From NCBI RefSeq assembly GCF_900110775.1, contig NZ_FOEP01000001.1:372001-436000 (forward strand): 64,000 bases of DNA, given 5' to 3'. Numbering within the stretch: the stretch's first letter is position 1; every line of letters begins with the position of its first letter. Positions 8,636 through 21,078 of this stretch are shown piece after piece. The DNA comes from Thalassovita taeanensis (lineage in GTDB: Bacteria; Pseudomonadota; Alphaproteobacteria; Rhodobacterales; Rhodobacteraceae). The notes under the pieces are model-generated. The model saw only the letters and a program-made list of their open reading frames with translations, searched no databases and was not told the origin of the DNA. Position numbers and translations under genes: made by a program.

Positions 8636-9015
8636 TCCAACCGCACCACAATATCCACCTGACGCCCTCCGGCCTCGGCCAGTCGCCGCATGACACGCGC
8701 GAGCACGGGGGCTGGCGTTCGGGCATCCACCCTCAGTTGCACACGTCCCGTCCAGTTTTCTTGCGCGATGGCAGAATAAACCTGATCCCCGACAGAACTC
8801 TGGAAATACAGCTCACCCGCTGCATCCAGAAATATGATCTGGGTGCCGTTTTTCGCAGTCTCCCCATCCGCCGCGAGCGGCGGCTTGACCTCGACCGGTT
8901 CGGGCGGCCGTATCTGGGCCGTGATTAGAAAAAAGATCAGCAGCAAAAAGACCACGTTGATCATGGGCAAGATCGATTCACTCTGCTTGCGGGTCGTGGG
9001 GGCAGGAATGCGCAT
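8632..9015 (-). CDS. exbD: ExbD/TolR-family protein (variant with Asn in the membrane helix)
   Basis: 127 residues. A short cytoplasmic head (MRIPAPTTRKQSES) is followed by one transmembrane helix (about 17-36) and a periplasmic ExbD/TolR domain. In ExbD the helix normally carries a proton-conducting Asp in MIDVVFLLL; here the same place reads MINVVFLLL. The partner exbD immediately upstream keeps the Asp. The two may form a mixed dimer in the ExbB pentamer in which only one helix carries the acidic residue. It overlaps tonB by 4 bases and follows the other exbD after 3 bases. Confidence 0.9.
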   Translation of the reverse strand: MRIPAPTTRKQSESILPMINVVFLLLIFFLITAQIRPPEPVEVKPPLAADGETAKNGTQIIFLDAAGELYFQSSVGDQVYSAIAQENWTGRVQLRVDARTPAPVLARVMRRLAEAGGRQVDIVVRLE

Positions 9016-9018
9016 GCT

Positions 9019-9396
9019 TCACTCCATCAGGACCAGCGAGGTGAACCCCGCCCGCCGCAGTATTCGGCTGACATTGACGACACGCTGAGTATCGATCCTG
9101 TCATCCGCGCGCAGTACAATAGTCTGGCTTGGATCGGTCAGAAGCCCCTGCAACTGCGCCACCAGAACAGTTGCGTCACAGGCGACCCCGTTGAGACGAA
9201 AGCCGTCGGGCAGGATGTCCACCAGCCGTGGCTGTCCTGCATAGCTTCCGCCGCCACCCAAAGGGAGCGGCAAAACCTGGTCGGCACCAAACCGCGACGC
9301 CAACATGAAGAAGACCAGCAACAGGAACACCACGTCGATCATCGGTGTCAGGCTTGGCTTGCGACGTTTTGGGACGGGCAGTGTAAACTGGCTCAT
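9019..9396 (-). CDS. exbD: ExbD/TolR-family protein (canonical Asp)
   Basis: 125 residues from MSQFTLPVPKRRKPS. The single transmembrane helix contains the canonical MIDVVFLLLVFF with its Asp at about residue 19, then a Gly-rich turn and the periplasmic domain. The start was set at the ATG at 9396 because it overlaps the exbB stop (ATGA) and begins directly with the basic cytoplasmic head; the longer frame lies inside exbB. It works with ExbB as the proton channel that energises TonB. Confidence 0.92.
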   Translation of the reverse strand: MSQFTLPVPKRRKPSLTPMIDVVFLLLVFFMLASRFGADQVLPLPLGGGGSYAGQPRLVDILPDGFRLNGVACDATVLVAQLQGLLTDPSQTIVLRADDRIDTQRVVNVSRILRRAGFTSLVLME

Positions 9397-10325
9397 GCGG
9401 CATGTGCCTGTGGCGGCGCATCCGCGGACAGGCCTCGTTCGACTTGGGCTACGAAAACACGTGTACAAAGGTCCTCGATATCACGGCGGACGCGTTCGAT
9501 AACAGCATCGAATGCGCTGAGCGCAACTGAGGCTGGGATCGCTACGGCCATGCCTGCGGCTGTGGTCAACAAGGCTTTCCAGATCCCGCCCGCCAGCAAG
9601 GCCGGATCAGCCTGTGCTCCGCTGTGCTGAAGCGCCTGAAATGCCGAGATCATGCCAAGCACCGTCCCCAGAAGACCCAGCAATGGCGCAGTCGTTGCGA
9701 TGAGTTCCAGCGCGCGCAGCCCCGTGGTTGCATCTCCAAGGACACGCTGCGCGACCCGCGTCGTCTCTTCCCGCGCGGTCGGCTCTGGCAGGCGCTGGCT
9801 GCTGCTGAACGCGCGTTCCAAAACGCGGTTTCTGAGGCCGCGACGGTTGCGAACGGTATCCTCAGCACGCGCCAGATCCCCGTTTTGCCAAAGCCTCACG
9901 GCCCTGCGGGCGCGCCTGCGCGACCAGGCGCCTAACAGAAGCAACGCCCAGATTTTCCACAGGATCAGCCCGACCGTGGCGACCGAAAGCCCTGCAATCG
10001 CCCATAGCGACGCCCCCCCAGCAATCAGAAACGACACTGCGGGATGTTCCAATATCTGGTCGGGAACCGTGGTCGAGAGAGGCTCTGTCGCGCTTTCGTC
10101 GGGGGACGGCGCGGCCGCCTCTGCCACTGTAACAGGTTGCGGGCTGAGTTCAGAGGCAGAGCTGCGGAATGTTGCCGCCCTGTCGTCCGCCGGAGCCATC
10201 AGAACCGGCGCTGTGGTGTCGATCCTAAAGCTGTCTGCTGGCAAATCCTGAGCTAGAATAGGTCCAACCAGCAGAGCGAGAAAAGTTATAGCGGTCGGAA
10301 TGGCGCGCTTGCCGGGGATAGGCAT
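9393..10325 (-). CDS. exbB: ExbB/TolQ/MotA-family proton channel protein
   Basis: 310 residues. A cleavable-looking N-terminus (TAITFLALLVGPILAQD) precedes a periplasmic stretch and a first membrane helix near 105-130. The MotA/TolQ/ExbB core follows, with GLRALELIATTAPLLGLLGTVLGMISAF and AGMAVAIPASVALSAF, the two conserved helices lining the channel. The extended N-terminal periplasmic part is typical of ExbB variants in alphaproteobacteria. The start at 10325 gives the signal peptide directly. It lies between the receptor gene and the exbD pair. Confidence 0.93.
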   Translation of the reverse strand: MPIPGKRAIPTAITFLALLVGPILAQDLPADSFRIDTTAPVLMAPADDRAATFRSSASELSPQPVTVAEAAAPSPDESATEPLSTTVPDQILEHPAVSFLIAGGASLWAIAGLSVATVGLILWKIWALLLLGAWSRRRARRAVRLWQNGDLARAEDTVRNRRGLRNRVLERAFSSSQRLPEPTAREETTRVAQRVLGDATTGLRALELIATTAPLLGLLGTVLGMISAFQALQHSGAQADPALLAGGIWKALLTTAAGMAVAIPASVALSAFDAVIERVRRDIEDLCTRVFVAQVERGLSADAPPQAHAA

Positions 10326-10358
10326 TCGGCATCTCCATTTTGTTGAGAACACAAGAGA

Positions 10359-10380
10359 CGCGCCACTCGAGAGCGGCGCG
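10359..10380 (-). other. Stem-loop between receptor gene and exbB
   Basis: CGCGCC (10359-10364) pairs with GGCGCG (10375-10380), with CTC/GAG pairing inside after one mismatch and a 2-base loop. There is no T tract. It could set the receptor-to-motor ratio by partial termination or by blocking 3' RNA decay; the role is inferred. Confidence 0.5.
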
Positions 10381-10392
10381 CCGTTGCCAATG

Positions 10393-12456
10393 TCAAAACC
10401 GGGCTTCCAGCTTGACATAGAAGGTTCGGCCGGGTTCGTTCACCTGAACCAATGCGGGATCGAACACACTGGAGCGGCTCAAGTGGTTGGCGTAGGTCTC
10501 ATCCGTGACGTTGTCAGCGCCCGCAATAAGCACGGCGCTTTTGCTAACGTCATAGCTGCCGAAAACGTCCAAGGTCGCATAGCCAGGCGTCACACCTGGA
10601 TCGCGCGACGGATCGATCCGATCCTGCTCTAGCGCCCAGTTCACGCGGCCGCCCGCGCGCCACTTGTCTTGCCCATAGGACAGGGTGATCTGCCCCTGCA
10701 GCGGCGGGATTTGTGCCAGAGGACGGTCGTCGGTGTTGTTTTGACCGTGGGTCCAGGTCATATCGCTTAAAATTGACCAGCCGTTGTTTTCCCACGACCC
10801 GGACAGCTCGATCCCTTTCAGGTCGGCAGAGACGTTGCGATAGGTCGTCACACCCGGCACCGAGACTGCATCACGCAAGATATAATCATCCACCTTGTCC
10901 AAGTAGGCCGTTGCGTTGAAGGACCAGTTGTCGCGCACCGTTTCATAGCCAACATCGAACTGGTTGTGTTTCTCGGGATTGATGTCCGGATTGCCGACCC
11001 AGTTGCTGCGTGCCATTGCCCGTTCGTTAGCATCTGCGGTGCGCACCGAACGCGACAGACCAACAAACAGGACCGAAGAGGCGTCGAGTTTGTATTCCAG
11101 ACGCGCCAGCCCACCGAAGTTGTGTTCCTCACGTGCTTCGTCGAACGTGGTGCCGTAGTATGTGGTGTAGAAGTCGTTTGCCGTCATCGTCGCCGAAGCG
11201 GCACCGGGGACGACATCAGCCATGTCAGAGGTCGCGCGGACATAGTCATAGCGGACACCCAGTTTCAGAACAGTACTGTCATTCAGATCTGTCTCGGTTT
11301 CCCCATACAGGCCGCTTTGCGCGATGGTGACATCCGGCCAACTGAGCGCCACTTCGCGGGTCGGGTCATATGCCTCGATCAGTGCGATGGGCCCCATATA
11401 ACCGCGGGCCATCCGATTGTTGGAAAGATGATCCACCCCGAATTTCGCGCGGGTCGCGCCGAAATCGAGTTGTGCCTCGATCTTCCCACCCCAAGTGTCC
11501 GACGTCGTGGGGGCAATCATTCCCATCATCGCGGACGGATTGCGCAGAGAGTAGTTATCCATCACGTGGTCGACGTTGCTTTGGAACAGATTGCCCTCAA
11601 TCCTGCGCAGCGCGCCATGGTCCAGATCGATCCCGCCACGCAAACGGATGGTGTCGGTTTCCGACAGCGGGCTATCCATACCGGCACCGGCGAACAGAAC
11701 GTCCTCGGCACGGTCTCGCTCCAGGTCCAACGCAAAATCGACCCCATTTCGGTCGTACCCAAAAGTCAGGCCTGCACTTTTCTGAGTATAGGCACTGCGG
11801 ATCTCGTTCCCGTCGCCGTCCTCGTAGTTGTCCGCAGTGCGATATTCGCCTGCGGCTTCGAGATAGAAACCATTCCCGAGATCGTAGCTGATCGTGCCGC
11901 CCGCCTCGCGCGTGTTGGAATTCGACGTGATGCCGCTATGGAATTCGCCCTCCCAGCGTTTGTTTTCTTCAAATTCGGGCGCTTCACGCTCAAGGATGAC
12001 GGTTCCGCCGCTGCCGCCCGGCCCGTGGGTCACGCTGGCATAGCCGCGCTCGACGATAATCTTGTCCGCTCGGGCCACGCTCGCGATGCTGGTCGGTGGA
12101 TCCATGCGGTTCGGGCAACCTCCGAAAGTGAAGGAGCCGCCATCGATGATATTCAACTGGTTCTGCGACTGGCCGCGGATCACCAGCTCCAGCCCGTGGC
12201 CGCCCATTCGACCCGCCGTGACACCGGGGACTGAACTGAGCAGTGCGCCGCCGTCGGCAGCCGGAACGCTCATCTGCCCCACCGGGGTGAATTCATAGGA
12301 ATTTGCAGTAGCCAAAGGCTTGTCCGCCTGCACGACTATTTCGCCAAGGTCGATCTCTGGGGCGGAGGCTGTATCAGCCTGCGCAAGCGCGATGGTGGAT
12401 AGGCTGCACAGAAGCAGAGCGGTCGCGCTCAGGCGCACCGGAAAGTGGGGTTTCAT
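10393..12456 (-). CDS. TonB-dependent copper receptor (OprC/NosA-like)
   Basis: 687 residues with a signal peptide (1-26, ending ALAQA), a plug domain (about 35-160) and a beta-barrel ending in the aromatic FYVKLEARF. The plug carries GGCPNRMDPPTS with C114 and M118, and the barrel has DHVMDNY with H297 and M299. These match the CxxxM and HxM copper-binding residues known in OprC/NosA, so copper is the likely cargo, not a siderophore. The gene is followed by exbB, two exbD and tonB, and preceded by a DUF2946 protein, a family often found beside copper receptors. Confidence 0.9.
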   Translation of the reverse strand: MKPHFPVRLSATALLLCSLSTIALAQADTASAPEIDLGEIVVQADKPLATANSYEFTPVGQMSVPAADGGALLSSVPGVTAGRMGGHGLELVIRGQSQNQLNIIDGGSFTFGGCPNRMDPPTSIASVARADKIIVERGYASVTHGPGGSGGTVILEREAPEFEENKRWEGEFHSGITSNSNTREAGGTISYDLGNGFYLEAAGEYRTADNYEDGDGNEIRSAYTQKSAGLTFGYDRNGVDFALDLERDRAEDVLFAGAGMDSPLSETDTIRLRGGIDLDHGALRRIEGNLFQSNVDHVMDNYSLRNPSAMMGMIAPTTSDTWGGKIEAQLDFGATRAKFGVDHLSNNRMARGYMGPIALIEAYDPTREVALSWPDVTIAQSGLYGETETDLNDSTVLKLGVRYDYVRATSDMADVVPGAASATMTANDFYTTYYGTTFDEAREEHNFGGLARLEYKLDASSVLFVGLSRSVRTADANERAMARSNWVGNPDINPEKHNQFDVGYETVRDNWSFNATAYLDKVDDYILRDAVSVPGVTTYRNVSADLKGIELSGSWENNGWSILSDMTWTHGQNNTDDRPLAQIPPLQGQITLSYGQDKWRAGGRVNWALEQDRIDPSRDPGVTPGYATLDVFGSYDVSKSAVLIAGADNVTDETYANHLSRSSVFDPALVQVNEPGRTFYVKLEARF

Positions 12457-12549
12457 GTTGTGTCCCTCAAAAGTTTTCTTATCGGCGCGACAGCAAATGG
12501 CCCCAAAAGAGGAAGGCCATGCGTAGCGCCAGCATTTCAGATCAGAAAA

Positions 12550-12945
12550 TCAAAGAGAGAGCGGTGGTGCGCGTATCGCGATCGGACGGTCCCACAACTC
12601 GTCTGAAAGATCGAGTGCTTCGCGCCAGCTCGGCTTGAAGGGCGAGTGGTGGAACTCTGCCGGAAGACAGTCTGGTGTATCGTTAAGCGCCGCCAGACCG
12701 ACAACACAGAACGGGCATTTCGTAAGGACCTCTTCGTCGGATCCTTCGCTGATCGACCCATCCGTGGGGTCATATGTCACTGTCCGCATACCGCCCGCGC
12801 CACAGATGACGATCCGTATGCCGTCATCGGAAGCGCTGGCTTGAACAGGGAAGGCTGCCAGAGAAACTTGCAGCATCAGCAGCAACGACAAGAAAACGGG
12901 GCCGAAACCACGTCCTACCATCTTGAATGCCGATATTACTCCCAT
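12550..12945 (-). CDS. DUF2946-like, copper-associated exported protein
   Basis: 131 residues. An N-terminal hydrophobic segment (FLSLLLMLQVSLAAFPVQASA) serves as signal peptide or anchor. The mature part has IRIVICGAGG and a CPFCVVGL motif, the typical Cys pair of DUF2946 proteins. The function of the family is unknown, but it recurs next to OprC/NosA-type receptors, as here (93 bp upstream of the receptor). The ATG at 12945 is preferred over a TTG further upstream because AAGG lies at proper spacing. It heads the presumed copper-uptake operon. The Cys residues could bind copper. Confidence 0.75.
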   Translation of the reverse strand: MGVISAFKMVGRGFGPVFLSLLLMLQVSLAAFPVQASASDDGIRIVICGAGGMRTVTYDPTDGSISEGSDEEVLTKCPFCVVGLAALNDTPDCLPAEFHHSPFKPSWREALDLSDELWDRPIAIRAPPLSL

Positions 12946-12989
12946 ACCGGCCTTACTTTCGGAAAAGCGAATGTTTGGCAAGCAACAAA

Positions 12990-12999
12990 ATCACGTGAT
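12990..12999. promoter_or_regulatory. Palindrome upstream of the copper-type operon
   Basis: ATCACGTGAT is a perfect 10-bp palindrome 44 bases before the start of the DUF2946 gene, well placed for an operator. No specific regulator can be named. Confidence 0.3.
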
Positions 13000-13126
13000 C
13001 GTCATTCTCGTATCTTCCCGCTTTAGGCCCCCGGGCAATGGCGGCTTTCAACTCGCGAGCCTAACATTGAAAACCCGCGGATCGTGAGTAGTCCCGACAA
13101 TGAATACGACGAGCGGGCGGCGCCCC

Positions 13127-13486
13127 TTATGCCTCGGGCGCCATCAATTCCACTTCGTCACCATTCCGCACCGCCGTATAAAAACAGCTGCGCCGATTGG
13201 TGTGGCAGGCTGGTCCGGTCTGGCGCACAATAATCAGTAGACAGTCCCGGTCGCAGTCGACGCGAAAATCCACCAGATGCTGCAGGTGACCACTACTCTC
13301 GCCCTTGACCCAGAATGCCTGCCGCGAACGAGACCAATAGGTCACGCGCCCGTTGTTCAACGTTTTTGTCACGGCTTCGGCGTTCATCCAGGCCATCATC
13401 AACACCTCGCCGCTCAGCTCATCCTGCGCAATCGCTGGAATAAGGCCGTTCGCATCATACTTTAGTGTTGCCGGATCAAAGGACAT
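13127..13486 (-). CDS. hisI: Phosphoribosyl-AMP cyclohydrolase
   Basis: 119 residues, the size of the stand-alone enzyme without a HisE domain. Diagnostic blocks are MMAWMNAEAVTKTL, TYWSRSRQAFWVKGESSGH, DCDRDC and TGPACHTNRRSCFY, which supply the metal-binding Asp and Cys residues. It opens the purine ring in the third step of histidine synthesis. The ATG at 13486 is chosen over the one at 13504 because AAAAGG lies 7 bases before it. It stands alone here, divergent from the NifU-like gene, with no other his genes in view. Confidence 0.95.
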   Translation of the reverse strand: MSFDPATLKYDANGLIPAIAQDELSGEVLMMAWMNAEAVTKTLNNGRVTYWSRSRQAFWVKGESSGHLQHLVDFRVDCDRDCLLIIVRQTGPACHTNRRSCFYTAVRNGDEVELMAPEA

Positions 13487-13552
13487 AGCAAAAACCTTTT
13501 GCATCTGAGGGTCAGGGTTCTATCTATGGGACACGTCCCGAAAGGAAAAGCC

Positions 13553-14008
13553 ATGAGCGGCGAAACCGACCTGATCAAACTCTATTCCTCGCGTATTCTT
13601 GCGCTGGCCGCAGATATTCCGCACACTGACCGTCTGAGCGCACCTGATGCCAGCGTCAAACGCCGTTCCCCCCTATGCGGTTCAACTGTCACGGTCGATC
13701 TAACGCTACAAGACGGACGAATTAATCAGTTCGGACAGGATGTGAAGGCCTGTGCCTTGGGCCAAGCTGCGGCTGCAATCGTGGGGGCAGCGGCGCCGGG
13801 CTGTACCCGTGCGCAGATAGCACAGGCCCGGGACGGGCTGAAAGAGATGCTGAAAAATGATGGCCCAACACCGGCAGCCCCCTTCGATGGGTTCGAGGTG
13901 CTGCGCCCCGCGCGCGAGTATAAGAACCGCCATGCCTCGATCATGCTGGCGATCGAGGCAACGCTGGAGGCGATGGACCTCGCGGCGCAGGCCAGTTCCT
14001 GCGCGTAA
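13553..14008 (+). CDS. NifU/IscU-like iron-sulfur scaffold protein
   Basis: 151 residues. Two scaffold cysteines are present: C42 in SPLCGSTVTVDL and C67 in VKACALGQA. The third, normally in an RxxCxxL helix, is His instead (NRHASIML, about H127). This variant occurs in the short alphaproteobacterial scaffold subgroup. It may assemble or carry Fe-S clusters, but the altered third ligand makes the exact role uncertain. The ATG at 13553 has an AAAGGAAAAG ribosome site. It is divergent from hisI across 66 bp. Confidence 0.75.
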   Translation: MSGETDLIKLYSSRILALAADIPHTDRLSAPDASVKRRSPLCGSTVTVDLTLQDGRINQFGQDVKACALGQAAAAIVGAAAPGCTRAQIAQARDGLKEMLKNDGPTPAAPFDGFEVLRPAREYKNRHASIMLAIEATLEAMDLAAQASSCA

Positions 14009-14040
14009 TAAAGCCGTACTTCTTCTACATGCACACACAA

Positions 14041-14076
14041 AAAAAAACCGCCGCACTTTCCAAAGAAAGGCGGCGG
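14041..14076 (-). terminator. Minus-strand terminator
   Basis: CCGCCGC (14048-14054) pairs with GCGGCGG (14070-14076), with CTTTC/GAAAG extending the stem inside. On the minus strand it ends in seven Ts. It would end the transcript of the small membrane gene at 14221-14343 and possibly of recG. Confidence 0.75.
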
Positions 14077-14220
14077 CAAGGTGCGCGTTCATGCGTTGAT
14101 CCGACCTCTGACATCGGGGGGCGGCCCCCCGGGACTTGGGACAGGCAGTGTCAGTCAGGCGCATCAATTTGGGGACAGTATGCGCGTCAGAGACTTAGGC
14201 ACAGGAACGCAGGCAGAAAC

Positions 14221-14343
14221 TTAGGAAAAAACAGGCAGGTGCAACCCAACCACCAACATAATCATCAGAGCAGCAACTCCGACGGCATCGCCAAGTAGCG
14301 TATCCTGCGACCGGGAAATTACATTTTTTATCTCGTGGAACAT
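14221..14343 (-). CDS. 40-residue single-pass membrane protein
   Basis: An ATG at 14343 behind a textbook ribosome-binding site (AGGAGG, 5 bases away) opens a 40-codon frame. The product has a polar amphipathic N-terminus (MFHEIKNVISRSQDTL) and one hydrophobic helix (about 22-37, GVAALMIMLVVGLHLP). Short proteins with this architecture are, to my knowledge, common in Rhodobacterales and uncharacterised. The gene lies between recG and the NifU-like gene, is on the recG strand, and is followed by a G/C-rich hairpin and then a terminator. It may anchor or modulate a membrane complex; nothing more can be said. Confidence 0.7.
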   Translation of the reverse strand: MFHEIKNVISRSQDTLLGDAVGVAALMIMLVVGLHLPVFS

Positions 14344-14410
14344 CGGGGCCTCCTGTTGATCTGTTTTGTTGCCTATTTGTTCTCATATTATTAATCATCC
14401 GTAAAGAACT

Positions 14411-14440
14411 TTTTGAGAACATTTGAGAACATTTGAGAAC
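14411..14440. repeat. Three tandem copies of a 10-bp repeat
   Basis: The decamer ATTTGAGAAC occurs three times head to tail, the first copy starting with T instead of A. A related TTTGTTCTC lies inverted at 14377-14385. The array is 68 bases upstream of the small membrane gene start and 8 bases past the recG stop. A period of one DNA turn suits cooperative protein binding. Confidence 0.6.
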
Positions 14441-14447
14441 GAAAGAT

Positions 14448-18697
<4,250 letters not shown>

Positions 18698-18728
18698 AGA
18701 CAAGGTCCAGCCCGTGAATGGTGTTTGA

Positions 18729-19445
18729 TCAGGCGCCAACGGCGATGCGTTGATCGTCCATCCCGGCGGGTTCGGGGTCACGCAAGACATATCCACGGCC
18801 CCAAACTGTTTCGATGTAGTTGTCACCACCGGTGGCTGTGCTGAGTTTCTTACGTAGTTTGCAGATGAAAACATCGATAATCTTCAGCTCTGGTTCGTCC
18901 ATCCCGCCGTAAAGATGGTTCAAAAACATCTCTTTGGTCAGCGTGGTGCCTTTGCGCAGAGAAAGAAGCTCGAGCATCTGATATTCCTTGCCGGTCAGAT
19001 GCACGGTTTTCCCAGTTACATCGACGGTCTTAGCGTCCAGATTGACGTTGATCTTGCCGGTGCGGATCACCGATTGGGAATGGCCCTTGGAGCGGCGAAT
19101 GATGGCGTGAATACGGGCCACTAGTTCTTCCCGATGGAAAGGTTTAGTCAGGTAATCATCCGCGCCGAACCCGAAACCCTTGATCTTGCTCTCGGCATCG
19201 TCAGACCCAGAGAGTATGAGAATCGGTGTTTCCACTCGCGCTAGGCGCAATTGGCGCAACACTTCGTGCCCGTTCATATCCGGCAGCCCCAGATCCAAAA
19301 GGATCAAATCGTAATCATATAGTTTAGCGAGATCGATACCTTCCTCGCCCAGATCGGTCGTATAGACGTTGAGGTTAGCATGGGTCAGCATCATCTCAAT
19401 GCTCTTCGAGGTGGTAGGATCGTCTTCGACCAGCAGCACGCGCAT
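18729..19445 (-). CDS. ctrA: Cell-cycle/motility response regulator CtrA
   Basis: 238 residues from MRVLLVEDD, the family start; a GTG two codons earlier is less likely, and GGAGAG lies at suitable distance. The receiver domain has acidic pocket residues E7-D8-D9 and phospho-acceptor D51 ([11 protein letters not shown]), with K in DDYLTKPF. The C-terminal OmpR-type winged helix ends in [10 protein letters not shown]. In Rhodobacterales CtrA controls flagella, gene-transfer-agent and quorum-linked traits through the CckA-ChpT phosphorelay. sciP lies directly upstream on the same strand, and chpT is 3.6 kb away. Confidence 0.97.
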   Translation of the reverse strand: MRVLLVEDDPTTSKSIEMMLTHANLNVYTTDLGEEGIDLAKLYDYDLILLDLGLPDMNGHEVLRQLRLARVETPILILSGSDDAESKIKGFGFGADDYLTKPFHREELVARIHAIIRRSKGHSQSVIRTGKINVNLDAKTVDVTGKTVHLTGKEYQMLELLSLRKGTTLTKEMFLNHLYGGMDEPELKIIDVFICKLRKKLSTATGGDNYIETVWGRGYVLRDPEPAGMDDQRIAVGA

Positions 19446-19538
19446 ATTCACTCTCCGTTATCGGCGTTTATTGAAATTAACCGTGAGCAAAAAAGGTTAA
19501 TCACTCGTTACCGCCGAAGAACAAATAGCATACTCTAC

Positions 19539-19817
19539 CTAAAGTTGTCTATATTTTTGAACTGCCGTTGCTTTCAGCGCCATCTCGCCATGTTCGGTAA
19601 TAGCCTGAAGCCATTCATGAAACTCTTCTTCGCTCAAGCTATATCGCTTCAGCGCCTCTTCGCGCGAGATTAATCCATACAGGACGCCACGCACCACCGC
19701 CGCCTTTCGGCTGGCCACCCAACGCCGGGTATCAGGGTTGGGTAGATCCGCCCGTGTCATCACAGACCCGTCGGGCAGCGTGACTGCACGCAGACCATCA
19801 ACTTTTTTCAGATACAT
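19539..19817 (-). CDS. sciP: CtrA inhibitor SciP (DUF1153)
   Basis: 92 residues. The DUF1153 helix-turn-helix is visible in GLISREEALKRYSLSEEEFHEWLQAI, preceded by LPNPDTRRWVASRKAAVV. In Caulobacter SciP binds CtrA and blocks its activation of target promoters. Here the gene lies 93 bp upstream of ctrA on the same strand. The product is the normal length. GGAAAACAAAG precedes the ATG. Confidence 0.9.
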   Translation of the reverse strand: MYLKKVDGLRAVTLPDGSVMTRADLPNPDTRRWVASRKAAVVRGVLYGLISREEALKRYSLSEEEFHEWLQAITEHGEMALKATAVQKYRQL

Positions 19818-19938
19818 CTTTGTTTTCCTTGCCGTTTGTATCAGTTTGGGCAGTCGCCCTTAACAGCAGGTGAAACGAGGCCTTGAGAGTATGTAGGATT
19901 TTCCTATATTCTCGCAGACTTTCACGAGGACCGCGCAA

Positions 19939-21078
19939 ATGCTGGATCATGACATCGAACTGAACTCCCTTGGGTTTGCCAAGCCGCCCTCGCAGACGCG
20001 GGTGGTGGTGGCCATGTCCGGTGGCGTGGATAGCTCTGTTGTGGCGGCACAGCTGGCCGAGGAAGGCTATGACGTGGTGGGCGTAACCTTGCAGCTTTAT
20101 GATCACGGCGCTGCGCTGGCCAAAAAGGGCGCGTGCTGCGCCGGCTTGGACATTCATGACGCCCGCCGTGTGGCCGAGGAAATGGGGTTCCCGCACTATG
20201 TTCTGGACTATGAGAACATCTTCAAAGACGCGGTGATTGACGAGTTCGCCGACAGCTATCTGGCTGGGGCAACACCAGTGCCCTGCATCCGCTGCAACGA
20301 GCGGGTAAAGTTCAAGGATCTGCTGCAAACCGCTCGTGATCTGGAGGCCGACTGTATGGCGACCGGGCACTATATTCAGCGCAAGATGGGCGCCAACGGC
20401 GCCGAACTGCATTGCGCGACGGACGCAAACCGCGATCAGAGCTATTTTCTGTTCTCGACAACCCCGGAGCAGTTGGAGTATCTGCGGTTCCCGCTGGGGC
20501 ACCTGCCCTCAAAGGATGCGACGCGCGCCTTGGCGGGAAAATATGGGCTAAGCGTGGCGGACAAGCCCGACAGTCAGGACATCTGTTTTGTGCCAAACGG
20601 CAACTATGCGAGCGTGATTGAAAAGCTCCGCCCTGGCGCCGCAGAGCCGGGGGATATTGTTGATGTCGACGGCAATGTTCTGGGAAAGCATCGCGGCGTG
20701 ATCCACTATACGATTGGGCAACGCCGGGGGTTGGGGATCGGGGGCTTGGGCGACCCGCTCTATGTGGTTCGGCTGGATGTCGATACCCGGCGGGTGATTG
20801 TCGGGCCAAAAGAGCTGTTGGCGACTCGTGTCATTCCGGTGCGCGAGATCAACTGGCTGGGCGATGAGCCTTTCGACAGCCAGTCAGAGTGGAATGTCAT
20901 GGTCAAGGTGCGCTCGACCCGTCCACCGCGTGAAGCTGTGATCCGGCCCCTGTCGGCCACCACGGCCGAGGTCGAGTTGCTGGCTGCCGAAGAAGGTGTT
21001 TCGCCGGGGCAAGCCTGCGTGTTCTATCAGCCGGATGGCAGCCGCATTCTGGGCGGCGGTTGGATCTGGAAGGGCTGA
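19939..21078 (+). CDS. mnmA: tRNA-specific 2-thiouridylase MnmA
   Basis: 379 residues. The PP-loop SGGVDSS lies at 27-33. The catalytic cysteine pair is in [14 protein letters not shown] (about 115-128) and [10 protein letters not shown] (about 212-221). A C-terminal beta-barrel domain includes the [13 protein letters not shown] block. The enzyme thiolates U34 of Lys, Glu and Gln tRNAs. The N-terminus is about 20 residues longer than in enterobacteria, as usual in alphaproteobacteria. It converges on plsC with no spacer. Confidence 0.97.
   Translation: MLDHDIELNSLGFAKPPSQTRVVVAMSGGVDSSVVAAQLAEEGYDVVGVTLQLYDHGAALAKKGACCAGLDIHDARRVAEEMGFPHYVLDYENIFKDAVIDEFADSYLAGATPVPCIRCNERVKFKDLLQTARDLEADCMATGHYIQRKMGANGAELHCATDANRDQSYFLFSTTPEQLEYLRFPLGHLPSKDATRALAGKYGLSVADKPDSQDICFVPNGNYASVIEKLRPGAAEPGDIVDVDGNVLGKHRGVIHYTIGQRRGLGIGGLGDPLYVVRLDVDTRRVIVGPKELLATRVIPVREINWLGDEPFDSQSEWNVMVKVRSTRPPREAVIRPLSATTAEVELLAAEEGVSPGQACVFYQPDGSRILGGGWIWKG

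Noticed and set aside
10966-12234. 422-codon frame opposite the copper receptor
   Set aside because: Antisense shadow of the receptor gene; composition is Arg/His/Val-rich without domains.
14411-14440. LexA (SOS) box near recG
   Set aside because: Alphaproteobacterial LexA sites are GTTC-N7-GTTC; here the spacing is N6 with a 10-bp period, so the match fails.
19446-19538. CtrA autoregulatory box upstream of ctrA
   Set aside because: TTAA half-sites occur (in GGTTAA and TTAACC) but 16 bases apart instead of 7; no GANTC methylation site is present either.
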